In this document: piece after piece, positions 41,072 through 48,365 of the stretch
How the letters are laid out: every line of letters begins with the position of its first letter
Position numbering within the stretch: the stretch's first letter is position 1
Notes under the pieces: generated by a model
Told to the model about the DNA's origin: nothing
The model's database searches: none
What the model saw: the letters and a program-made list of their open reading frames with translations, nothing else
Position numbers and translations under genes: made by a program
Assembly (NCBI RefSeq): GCF_900114185.1
Contig: NZ_FOSE01000005.1
Span: forward strand, 62,001-126,000
Direction of reading: 5' to 3'
From: Cellulomonas sp. KH9
GTDB taxonomy: Bacteria > Actinomycetota > Actinomycetes > Actinomycetales > Cellulomonadaceae
Length of the DNA: 64,000 nt

Positions 41072-41701
41072 ATGTACGTGCCCGTGTTCAACGCGCTCGA
41101 CGACGCCGACGAGATCCGTGCGCTCGTCGCGGCGGCCGGTACCGCGGAGCTCGTGACCGTCGCACCCGACGGCTACCCGACGTCGACCCTGCTGCCGGTG
41201 GTGTGGGACGGCGACCGGCTGGTGCTCCACATGGCGCGGGCGAACCCCCAGTGGCGGAGCATCGGTGACGACTCACCCGCGCTGGCGGTCGTCACCGGGC
41301 CGCAGGCGTACGTGTCGGCGTCCTGGTACCCCAGCAAGGCCGAGCACGGCCGGATGGTCCCGACCTGGAACTACTCGGCCGTCCACCTGAGCGGCCGCGC
41401 GTCCGTGCGCACCGACGAGGCGTGGCTGCGCGAGGCGGTCACCCTGCTGACGGACCGCCACGAGGAGGGCCGGGCCGACCGCTGGCGCGTCACCGACGCA
41501 CCGGCGGACTTCGTCACCCGGCAGCTGCGGGCCGTCGTCGGCATCGAGGTGCGGATCGAGCGCGTCGAGGCCAAGGCGAAGCTGAGCCAGAACCGCTCGG
41601 CGGCGGACCACGCCGGCGTCGTCGCGGGCCTGCGCACGCAGGACGACCCGCAGGCTGCCGCCGTCGCGACGGCGATGGACGCCCGCGGCGCCCGCGCCTG
41701 A
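41072..41701 (+). CDS. PaiB-like FMN-binding negative transcriptional regulator
   Basis: The 209-residue protein begins MYVPVFNALDDADEIRALV and carries SASWYPSKAEHGRMVPTWNY, followed by SAVHLSGRASVR, the diagnostic signature of the PaiB/FMN-binding split-barrel family. It also has the late AKAKLSQNRSAADHAGVVAG motif. PaiB was described in Bacillus as a negative regulator of sporulation and protease genes; the family binds FMN. Its real target here is unknown. It starts at ATG 41072. Confidence 0.86.
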   Translation: MYVPVFNALDDADEIRALVAAAGTAELVTVAPDGYPTSTLLPVVWDGDRLVLHMARANPQWRSIGDDSPALAVVTGPQAYVSASWYPSKAEHGRMVPTWNYSAVHLSGRASVRTDEAWLREAVTLLTDRHEEGRADRWRVTDAPADFVTRQLRAVVGIEVRIERVEAKAKLSQNRSAADHAGVVAGLRTQDDPQAAAVATAMDARGARA

Positions 41702-41761
41702 CCGGTACGTTCCGTCCATGTCGCGCACCTCGGCCGTCCCGGCACACCGTGGGGGCGGCAC

Positions 41762-42376
41762 GTGAGCGCGCCCGTCACGCAGGACCGCTGGAACCACAAC
41801 CTGCACTACCACCCGCTCGTCCTCGGCGCGGTGCCCGCGCACGCGCGCACGGCGCTGGACGTGGGGACGGGCGACGGGCTGCTCGCCGCCGACCTGCGAC
41901 GCCGCGTGCCGCACGTGGTCGGCCTCGACCTGGACGCCGACGTGCTGACCCGCGCCCGGGCGGCGGGCGACGACATCGCGTGGGTGCGCGGCGACGCCCT
42001 GCGGGCACCCTTCCCTGCCGGGACGTTCGACGTGGTCGCGTCCGTCGCGGTCCTGCACCACCTGCCCGACCTCGCCGACGGGCTGCGCCGCCTGTCGACG
42101 CTGGTCGCACCGGGCGGTGTGCTCGTCGACGTCGGCATGGCCCGGTCGGTCGGCTGGCGTGACGCACCGTGGGAGGTGGCCGGGGTCGTGCAGCACCAGG
42201 TGCTGCGCCGGACCCGCACCTCCTGGGAGCACACCGCACCGACGGTCTGGCCCTGCCCGCACACGTACGCGCAGGTGCGGGCGATCGTGCGGGAGGTGCT
42301 GCCCGGTGCGCGCTGGCGGCGGCTCCCGCTGTGGCGGTACGCGATGGTGTGGACGAAGGACCCGGTCACCGGCTGA
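41762..42376 (+). CDS. Class I SAM-dependent methyltransferase
   Basis: The 204-residue protein starts at GTG 41762. It has ALDVGTGDGLLAADLRRRVP (motif I), VVGLDLDADVLTRARAAG and FDVVASVAVLHHLPDLADGL (motif IV and V region). The N-terminal QDRWNHNLHYHPL and the C-terminal RWRRLPLWRYAMVW are shared with actinobacterial methyltransferases of unknown substrate. It precedes the esterase gene by 138 bp that hold an operator-like motif. Confidence 0.86.
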   Translation: MSAPVTQDRWNHNLHYHPLVLGAVPAHARTALDVGTGDGLLAADLRRRVPHVVGLDLDADVLTRARAAGDDIAWVRGDALRAPFPAGTFDVVASVAVLHHLPDLADGLRRLSTLVAPGGVLVDVGMARSVGWRDAPWEVAGVVQHQVLRRTRTSWEHTAPTVWPCPHTYAQVRAIVREVLPGARWRRLPLWRYAMVWTKDPVTG

Positions 42377-42383
42377 GAAGTCT

Positions 42384-42397
42384 CCGAACCGTTTCGG
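42384..42397. promoter_or_regulatory. LacI-like operator upstream of the CBM2 esterase gene
   Basis: CCGAA and TTCGG flank CCGT, a perfect palindrome that reads GAACCGTTTCGG on the top strand, or CCGAAACGGTTC on the bottom. It is the fullest of the four copies of the AAACG(G/A)TT motif, 118 bp before the esterase start. Confidence 0.5.
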
Positions 42398-42514
42398 GCA
42401 CTGCTCCTCGACGTGCTGTATCGCTACATTCGCCGGACCCGCGAACGTTCACCGACCCCACGGCCACGCGCGTCCGGCACCGTCGCCGACGCGCACCGGC
42501 AGGGAGGAACCCCC

Positions 42515-43831
42515 GTGCGACTGCGAACCCCGACCACACGGCTGAGAGCCGTGCTCGCGGCCTCCGCCGCAGCACTCGTCCTCGGCGGCATCGCCGGACC
42601 GGCGTCGGCACTGCCCGCGCCCGCCGCCCCGGGCGGCGCCCTCCCGGCCGCCGTCACCGCCGGCTGCGGCAGCGCACCGCGCCTCAGCACCGGCAACCAC
42701 ACGATCACCAGCAGCGGGCAGTCCCGCCAGTTCCGGCTCGACGTGCCCGCCAACTACGACCCGAACACGGCGTACCGCCTGGTGCTCGGGATCCACTGGT
42801 GGCACGGCACGTCCCAGGACGTCGTCAACGAGAACTTCTACGGGCTGAAGCCGCTGGCGAACAACAGCACGATCTTCGTCGCGCCGCAGGGCATCGACAA
42901 CGCGTGGCCGAACTCCGGCGGGAGGGACGTCACGTTCATCGACGACATCCTGCGGACCGTCGAGGCCGCCCTCTGCGTCGACACCACGCAGCGGTTCTCC
43001 ACCGGGTTCAGCTACGGCGGCGGCATGAGCAACGCGCTGGCGTGCGCCCGTGCCGACGTGTTCCGCGCCGTGGCCGTGCTCAACGGCGCCCAGCTGTCCG
43101 GCTGCGAGGGCGGCACCCAGCCCATCGCGTACCTCGGCTCGCACGGCGTCGTCGACAGCGTCCTCAACATCTCGCAGGGTCGTGCGCTGCGGGACCGTGC
43201 CCTGCGGAACAACGGCTGCCAGGCGCAGAACGCGCCCGAGCCCGCCGGCAACAGCGGTCAGGCGCACACCAAGACCACGTACCAGTGCCGCGACGGGTAC
43301 CCCGTCGTGTGGATCGCCAACGACAGCGACCACCAGTGGGCCGCCGTCGACCGCGGCAAGCAGCAGTCGCACGTCCCGGGCGAGATCTGGCAGTTCTTCA
43401 CGTCGCTGCGCTCGACGACCGTCACGCCGACCCCCACGCCGACGCCGACGGTCACCCCGACGCCCACCCCCACGCCCACGGTCACGCCGTCACCCGGCCC
43501 GACCACCACACCGACGCCCGGCCCCACGACGCCGCCGCCGGCGGGTGCCTGCACCGCGACGTACACCACCGTCAACAGCTGGCCCGGCGGGTTCCAGGGT
43601 GAGGTCACCGTGCGCGCCGGTGCCGCGACCAGCGGCTGGAGCGTGAGCTGGCGGACCGCCGGCGAGCGCGTCGACCAGCTGTGGAGCGGCACGCTCGCCC
43701 CGCAGGGCGACCTCGTGGTCGTCCGCAACGCCGCCTGGAACGGCACGCTCCCGGCCGGCGGGACCACGACCTTCGGGTTCATCGCCACCGGCAGCCCGTC
43801 GAGCCCGACGCTGAGCTGCACGACGAGCTGA
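42515..43831 (+). CDS. Secreted CE1-type esterase (feruloyl/acetylxylan or PHB depolymerase-like) with CBM2
   Basis: The 438-residue enzyme starts at GTG 42515 behind the strong AGGGAGGAAC site. After a signal peptide (to about residue 35) comes a CE1 hydrolase: Ser166 in FSTGFSYGGGMSN, Asp214 in GVVDSV and His273 in NDSDHQW. A Pro/Thr linker of repeated TPTP follows, then a CBM2 (residues 346-435, Trp-rich, WPGGFQGEVTVRAGA and SGWSVSWRTAG). Cleavage of feruloyl or acetyl groups from plant polymers is likely; PHB breakdown is the alternative. It fits the xylan programme of this region. Confidence 0.88.
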   Translation: MRLRTPTTRLRAVLAASAAALVLGGIAGPASALPAPAAPGGALPAAVTAGCGSAPRLSTGNHTITSSGQSRQFRLDVPANYDPNTAYRLVLGIHWWHGTSQDVVNENFYGLKPLANNSTIFVAPQGIDNAWPNSGGRDVTFIDDILRTVEAALCVDTTQRFSTGFSYGGGMSNALACARADVFRAVAVLNGAQLSGCEGGTQPIAYLGSHGVVDSVLNISQGRALRDRALRNNGCQAQNAPEPAGNSGQAHTKTTYQCRDGYPVVWIANDSDHQWAAVDRGKQQSHVPGEIWQFFTSLRSTTVTPTPTPTPTVTPTPTPTPTVTPSPGPTTTPTPGPTTPPPAGACTATYTTVNSWPGGFQGEVTVRAGAATSGWSVSWRTAGERVDQLWSGTLAPQGDLVVVRNAAWNGTLPAGGTTTFGFIATGSPSSPTLSCTTS

Positions 43832-43845
43832 CGTCCACCGCACGT

Positions 43846-44009
43846 CCCGCCCGGCGCTTCCGCGAATGCCGGGCGGGATCCGGCCCCGGTGTCCGGGGCA
43901 CGGCGGGTCGCGCCGACCTGGTGACACGGCGCGACCCGCCGACAGGACGTCCGACCACGGCCGCGGGGCCGGCCGGGGCTGCGCACGCAGCGCGGCCGGC
44001 CCCGCGGCC
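43846..44009. terminator. Three consecutive hairpins between convergent genes
   Basis: Three perfect stems follow the esterase stop: CCCGCCCGGC/GCCGGGCGGG (43846-43877), CGGCGGGTCGCGCC/GGCGCGACCCGCCG (43901-43941) and a 16-bp stem (43959-43974 with 43994-44009, beginning GGCCGCGGGG). They lie between the esterase and the convergent crcB gene. Such a triple set is more than a normal terminator. Confidence 0.65.
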
Positions 44010-44018
44010 CGTCGCACG

Positions 44019-44064
44019 TCAGGGCGCGGTGAGCGCGAGCGTCAGGGCGCGGTGAGCGCGATAC
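44019..44064. repeat. Tandem 23-bp duplication at the end of crcB
   Basis: TCAGGGCGCGGTGAGCGCGA starts at 44019 and again at 44042, exactly 23 bp apart; the second copy contains the stop codon of the crcB gene (TGA on the minus strand). The first copy lies after the stop. It looks like a recent slippage or duplication of the gene end. Confidence 0.6.
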
Positions 44065-44404
44065 CCGCCGCCGCGGCGCCGACGCAGGCCAGCAGCATGC
44101 CGAGCGCGTGCAGCACGGCCGCGGACCGGCGGCCCGCCAGCAGCAGCCGCGCGGCCTCCACGCTCGCGGTGCTGAACGTGGAGTAGCCGCCCAGCAGGCC
44201 CGTGCCGAGCACCGCGAGCACACCGTCGCTGCCCGGGCGCCCCAGCGCCCAGCCGGTGAGCAGCCCCAGCAGCAGGCAGGCGGTCACGTTGACGACGGCC
44301 GTCCCCACGGGCACGGACGTCCGGGCACGGCGGGCCACCGCGGTGTCGACGACGAACCGCGCGGCCGCGCCGAGACCGCCCGCGAGCGCGAGCACGACGA
44401 TCAC
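44042..44404 (-). CDS. crcB: CrcB-type fluoride channel subunit
   Basis: The 120-residue protein starts at GTG 44404 (GTGA overlap with the gene before it). It has four membrane helices and the channel signatures GGLGAAARFVVDTAV and GTAVVNVTACLLLGLLTGWA, then LGTGLLGGYSTFSTASVEA (the GYSTFST polar track). Gram-positive CrcB/Fluc proteins work as dimers of two different subunits; this one pairs with the upstream copy. No fluoride riboswitch is evident to me in front of the pair. Confidence 0.9.
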   Translation of the reverse strand: MIVVLALAGGLGAAARFVVDTAVARRARTSVPVGTAVVNVTACLLLGLLTGWALGRPGSDGVLAVLGTGLLGGYSTFSTASVEAARLLLAGRRSAAVLHALGMLLACVGAAAAGIALTAP

Positions 44405-44937
44405 GCGGCGCCCCGCACGGGGAGGTCCGGCCCGTCTGCCCCCCGCACGGGGGCGTCCGGCCCGTCGGCGCCCCGCACGGGGACGTCCGGCCCGTCGGCG
44501 GCCCGCACGGGTCGCCCGCCGAGCAGCAGGCCCGCGGCGGCTGCGGCCACCCCCACCACGACGCTGACCAGCGCGTACGCGACACCCACGGCGTACCCGC
44601 CGGTGACCAGCGTGTCCACCTCCACGGCGAACGTGCTGTACGTCGTGAACCCGCCGAGCACCCCCGTACCGACGCCGAGCCGCACCGCCCGCCGGCGTCC
44701 CGCGTCGGGGCCACGCCCCAGCACCCCCAGCAGCGCACCGAGCAGCAGCGAGCCGACCACGTTGACCGCCCACGTCGTCCAGGGCCAGCCCCCGGGCGCG
44801 GCGGGCAGGGTCTGGGCCAGTGCGGCCCGGACCAGCACGCCGACGCTGCCCCCGGCGGCGACCAGGGCCACGGCCCCGGGGGTCGGCGGTGCGGGGACCG
44901 GGGCACCCGGGGGCGCGGTCGGTGTCACCGCTGCCAC
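44401..44937 (-). CDS. crcB: CrcB-type fluoride channel subunit with repetitive C-terminal tail
   Basis: The 178-residue protein carries the CrcB core: AAGGSVGVLVRAALAQTLP, then WAVNVVGSLLLGALLGVLG and GTGVLGGFTTYSTFAVEVD (TTYSTF in the channel). It forms the partner of the 44042 subunit. The tail from residue 143 consists of RxADGPDxPV units repeated three times (ten residues each), which is unusual for a channel protein. The GTG start overlaps the end of the universal stress gene by 13 bp. Confidence 0.88.
   Translation of the reverse strand: MAAVTPTAPPGAPVPAPPTPGAVALVAAGGSVGVLVRAALAQTLPAAPGGWPWTTWAVNVVGSLLLGALLGVLGRGPDAGRRRAVRLGVGTGVLGGFTTYSTFAVEVDTLVTGGYAVGVAYALVSVVVGVAAAAAGLLLGGRPVRAADGPDVPVRGADGPDAPVRGADGPDLPVRGAA
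44404..44510. repeat. 30-bp repeats encoding the crcB tail
   Basis: Three near-identical 30-bp units (CCCCGCACGGGG core) encode the ten-residue repeat in the C-terminal tail of the longer CrcB. The internal palindromes in each unit could form hairpins. The copies are closely similar, so the expansion is probably recent. Confidence 0.7.
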
Positions 44938-45464
44938 GGGGCCCGCGGGTCCTTCCAGTCCACGACGCGCAGGGGCACCGTCAGGACGGGCCGGTGCTGG
45001 TGGTGGGCGAGGCGCAGCGCGATCGACCCGTCGACCAGCTCACGCAGGCGCCCGGACCCGCTGCCGACGACGAACGCCGAGGCGTCGACCGCCCGGGCCA
45101 GGTGCGTCAGGGCGCGGTCGGGACGACCCGCCAGGTAGTGCACGCGCCAGACGACGTCCTGCCCGGCCAGGTGCTCGGCGGCGTGCGCGCGCAGCTCGTC
45201 GCGGGTGACCCGCCAGGCGTCGTCCGCACCGGCGGGCCGGATCGACATGTGCGCGACCGACCCGTCCGGGTACTCCTGCACCACGTACCGGGTCACGTCG
45301 ACGTAGGCCAGGTGCAGGTGCGGGGCGCCGACCGCGCGCGCCCACGCCGCGGCGGTGCGCACCACCAGGGGGTCCTGCCCGGGGACGACACCGACGACCA
45401 GGGGGTGCCCGGTGGGCTCGACCATCCGCTCGAGGGCGGGCTGGGGGACGGCGCCGGTCTCCAT
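44925..45464 (-). CDS. Universal stress protein (UspA domain)
   Basis: The 179-residue protein starts at ATG 45464 behind GGAAGGG. It has the Usp fold: PLVVGVVPGQDPLVVRTAAA, HLHLAYVDVTRYV, and the ATP-loop-like VVGSGSGRLRELVDGSIALR near residues 140-160, with a final LAHHQHRPVLTVPL segment. The G-x2-G-x9-G(S/T) signature suggests ATP binding. Its stop overlaps the crcB start, so the three genes form an operon. It may act in stress survival, but a link to fluoride is not known. Confidence 0.84.
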   Translation of the reverse strand: METGAVPQPALERMVEPTGHPLVVGVVPGQDPLVVRTAAAWARAVGAPHLHLAYVDVTRYVVQEYPDGSVAHMSIRPAGADDAWRVTRDELRAHAAEHLAGQDVVWRVHYLAGRPDRALTHLARAVDASAFVVGSGSGRLRELVDGSIALRLAHHQHRPVLTVPLRVVDWKDPRAPWQR

Positions 45465-45646
45465 GACCACCCTTCCGCGGGCCGTGCCCCCGTGTCCGGT
45501 GCACGGCCGCCGGCCGTGCCGAGGGTGCGCACGTCCGCCCCCCGCACGTCAGGGTACGCGGGGACGACGCGCGGCGAGGGGGTATCGGACCAGCACGTGC
45601 GTTATCCGGTGGCCGGCGCGCGGCGCGGCGCCTACGGTCGGCGACC

Positions 45647-46453
45647 ATGAGCGAGGACCTGCACGGACGGACGGCTGTCGTCACCGGGGTGAGCCGGCGC
45701 CAGGGCATCGGGTACGCGGTCGCGTCACGGCTGGCACGCGCGGGGGCGAACGTGTTCGTCCAGCACTGGGCGCCGCACGACGCGGAGCAGCCCTGGGGTG
45801 CGGACGACGTCGACGCGGTGCTCGCCGGGCTGCGCGAGCAGCTCGTGCCGGGCGCACGGCTGGCGGCCACGAGCCTGGACCTGGCCGCGCCCACGGCGGG
45901 CCAGGAGCTGGTCGACCGCGCCGCGGACGCGCTGGGGCACCTCGACGTGCTGGTCTGCAACCACGCGCGCAGCGGCGGTGACGGCCCGCTGGCGGAGCAG
46001 ACCGCCGAGACGCTCGACGCGCACTGGGCGGTCAACACCCGCGCGACGATCCTGGCGACCAAGGCGTTCGCGGACCGGCACGACGGACGCCCGGGCGGCC
46101 GGGTGGTGTGGATGACGTCGGGGCAGCTGCTGGGGCCCATGCCGTCCGAGATCGCGTACGCCGCGTCCAAGGCGGCGCTGGCCGGGTTGACGGCGTCGGT
46201 CGCCGACGACCTGATCGGCCGCGGCATCGTCCTCAACACGGTGAACCCCGGGCCGGTGAACACCGGCTACCTCGACGTCGACACCGCCGACCGGCCGCCG
46301 GAGGTCCTCGAGGCCGTCCTGGCGCACTTCCCCGGCGGCCGGTTCGGCGAGCCGGACGACCCGGCACGCCTGATCGCGTGGCTGGTGTCCGACGCGGGTC
46401 GCTGGGTCGTCGGCCAGGTGCTGTCCACCGAGGGCGGCTTCCGCCGCTGGTGA
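45647..46453 (+). CDS. SDR-family oxidoreductase
   Basis: The 268-residue protein is a classical SDR. It has AVVTGVSRRQGIGYAVASRL (nucleotide motif with GxxxGIG), VLVCNHARSGGDG, the catalytic Ser in VVWMTSGQLLG, and YAASKAALAGLTASVADDL with the Tyr-x-x-x-Lys pair (IAYAASK). It resembles FabG-type 3-oxoacyl reductases. A substrate cannot be told. It stands between the universal stress gene (divergent) and the GGDEF-EAL gene. Confidence 0.87.
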   Translation: MSEDLHGRTAVVTGVSRRQGIGYAVASRLARAGANVFVQHWAPHDAEQPWGADDVDAVLAGLREQLVPGARLAATSLDLAAPTAGQELVDRAADALGHLDVLVCNHARSGGDGPLAEQTAETLDAHWAVNTRATILATKAFADRHDGRPGGRVVWMTSGQLLGPMPSEIAYAASKAALAGLTASVADDLIGRGIVLNTVNPGPVNTGYLDVDTADRPPEVLEAVLAHFPGGRFGEPDDPARLIAWLVSDAGRWVVGQVLSTEGGFRRW

Positions 46454-46558
46454 CGCGCAGCCCGTCGCGTGCGGCGAGCGGGTGATCCTGCACCTCGCAG
46501 GACGGGCAAACCGTGCCAAACCTGGACACGGACGCCCGGCGGGCCGGAGTGTGGGCGG

Positions 46559-48322
46559 ATGGCCCCGACGACGCGCACCGGCACGCCCGACGTCGTCGTG
46601 CGCACCACCGCCGGGCTGTTCCTCGTCGGCGGGGGTGCGGCCGTGCTCCTGGCCGTCGACGTGGTCCGCACCGGGGACCCGCGTGGCGGCATGCTGCTGG
46701 CCGTCGCGGTCGCGGCGGCGCTCACGGGCACGGTCCTGCTCGTGGTCCATCCGCACCTCCCCCGCCGCACGCTGGGGGCCCTCCTGCTCGTCGGTGCGGC
46801 AGCGCTCGGGGTCGGCACCGCGCTGGCACCCACGCCGACGCTCGCGCTGGCGTCCGCGTCCCTCGCCATGCTGCTGGGCGTCGAGTCGACCCTGTTCCTG
46901 CGCCGCCGCGACGCGTGGGTCGTCGTGGGGTTCGCGTCGGCGTGGCAGGTGGTGCCGCTGCTGGTGGTGCACGACCTGCCCGTCCTGGTCTGCGCGTCGT
47001 ACGTCGCCCTGTGGTGCGGCGTGGCGGGCGTCGTGGGGGTGCTGGCGCAGCACGCGTCGACCGCGGGCATCGACGCGCTGACGGGGCTGCCGGACCGCCG
47101 GGCGTGGGACGCGGCCCTCGAGCAGGCGATCGACCGGCACGAGCGCCGGGGCATGCCGCTGTCGCTGGTGCTGCTGGACCTCGACCACTTCAAGCGCGTC
47201 AACGACGAGCACGGGCACGCGGTCGGTGACGAGCTGCTACGCGGCACCGCCGACGCGTGGCGCGGGCTCGACGTCCCGGGCATGGTGCTGGGCCGCCGCG
47301 GCGGCGACGAGTTCGCGGTGCTGCTGCCCGGACGGTCGGGCGAGGAGGCGGTCGCGCTGGCCGACCGGTTGTGCGCCGCCGCACCGACCGCCGCGTCCTG
47401 CGGCGTCGCCGAGCACGTCGAGGGCGAGACGGCCGCGGAGGTGCTGCGCCGCACCGACGCGGCGCTGTACGCGGCGAAGGCCGCCGGTCGCGGCCGCACC
47501 GTCCTCTCCGAGCGGCAGCCCCCCCGGCTGGTCGACGACCTCGCCGACGCGCTGGCGGCACGCGAGCTGCGCGTCGAGCTGCAGCCGGTGGTCGACCTGG
47601 CGTCCGGCGCCGTGATCGGGGTCGAGGCGCTGGCCCGGTGGGACCACCCGCGCCTGGGCCGGGTGCCACCCGCGGACTTCGTCACGGCCGCGGAGGACGG
47701 CGGCCTCATCGACGACCTGGGCGCGACGGTACTGGCCCTGGCGTGCGCGGACGGGCAGCTGCTGGAGGCGGCGTGGGGCCGGCGGGTGCTGCTGGGCGTC
47801 AACGTGTCCGGGCGCGAGCTCGTCGGGCAGGGGTACGCGCAGCGCGTCCTGCGGGCCCTGGACGATGCGGGCTGGCCGGCCACGCACCTCGTGCTCGAGG
47901 TGACGGAGAGCGTCGTCGAGGGGTCCGGGCCCGCGGCGCTGCGTACCCTGACGACGCTGCGCGAGCAGGGGGTGCGCGTCGCCATCGACGACTTCGGCAC
48001 CGGCTTCTCGTCCCTCAGCCGCCTGGACGAGCTGCCGGCGGACCTCATCAAGCTCGACCGTGCGTTCCTCACGACCCTGGCGACGTCACCGCGGCGCCGG
48101 GTGCTGGTCCGGGAGCTGCTGCGGCTGTGCGAGGAGCTCGAGATGTTCGTGGTCGCGGAGGGCGTCGAGACCGCCGAGCAGGCCCTCCTGCTGCAGGAGC
48201 TCGGCTGCCGCGCCGCGCAGGGCTACCGGTACGCCGCGGCGCAGCCCGTCGCGGAGCTCGCGCGCGTGCCGTGGGGACAGCTCGCCCCGCCCTCCGGCAG
48301 CGCACCGCCGCCGCGGGCGTGA
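46559..48322 (+). CDS. Membrane-bound GGDEF-EAL protein (c-di-GMP turnover)
   Basis: The 587-residue protein controls the messenger c-di-GMP. Residues 11-165 contain five to six membrane helices, followed by a diguanylate cyclase domain with GRRGGDEFAVLL (GGDEF 248-252) and LDLDHFKRVNDEHGH. The EAL domain has GVEALARWDHPRLG (EAL 356-358) and ends IDDFGTGFSSLSRLDELP and LDRAFL. The RxxD inhibitory site five residues before GGDEF is absent. Both active sites look complete, so either activity is possible. The start at ATG 46559 is the likeliest. Confidence 0.9.
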   Translation: MAPTTRTGTPDVVVRTTAGLFLVGGGAAVLLAVDVVRTGDPRGGMLLAVAVAAALTGTVLLVVHPHLPRRTLGALLLVGAAALGVGTALAPTPTLALASASLAMLLGVESTLFLRRRDAWVVVGFASAWQVVPLLVVHDLPVLVCASYVALWCGVAGVVGVLAQHASTAGIDALTGLPDRRAWDAALEQAIDRHERRGMPLSLVLLDLDHFKRVNDEHGHAVGDELLRGTADAWRGLDVPGMVLGRRGGDEFAVLLPGRSGEEAVALADRLCAAAPTAASCGVAEHVEGETAAEVLRRTDAALYAAKAAGRGRTVLSERQPPRLVDDLADALAARELRVELQPVVDLASGAVIGVEALARWDHPRLGRVPPADFVTAAEDGGLIDDLGATVLALACADGQLLEAAWGRRVLLGVNVSGRELVGQGYAQRVLRALDDAGWPATHLVLEVTESVVEGSGPAALRTLTTLREQGVRVAIDDFGTGFSSLSRLDELPADLIKLDRAFLTTLATSPRRRVLVRELLRLCEELEMFVVAEGVETAEQALLLQELGCRAAQGYRYAAAQPVAELARVPWGQLAPPSGSAPPPRA

Positions 48323-48331
48323 CGCGACCAC

Positions 48332-48352
48332 CCGGGCCCCGACGCGGCCCGG
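48332..48352. terminator. Hairpin between GGDEF-EAL gene and the ABC exporter genes
   Basis: CCGGGCC (48332-48338) and GGCCCGG (48346-48352) form a 7-bp stem in the 43-bp gap between two convergent genes. Modest strength, GC-rich, no U tract. Confidence 0.4.
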
Positions 48353-48365
48353 TCGCGGCCCGCGG

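Noticed and set aside
44404..44510. Hairpin-rich 30-bp repeats as a terminator or small RNA
   Set aside because: The repeats lie in frame inside the crcB coding region and encode a regular ten-residue unit, so the coding explanation is simpler.
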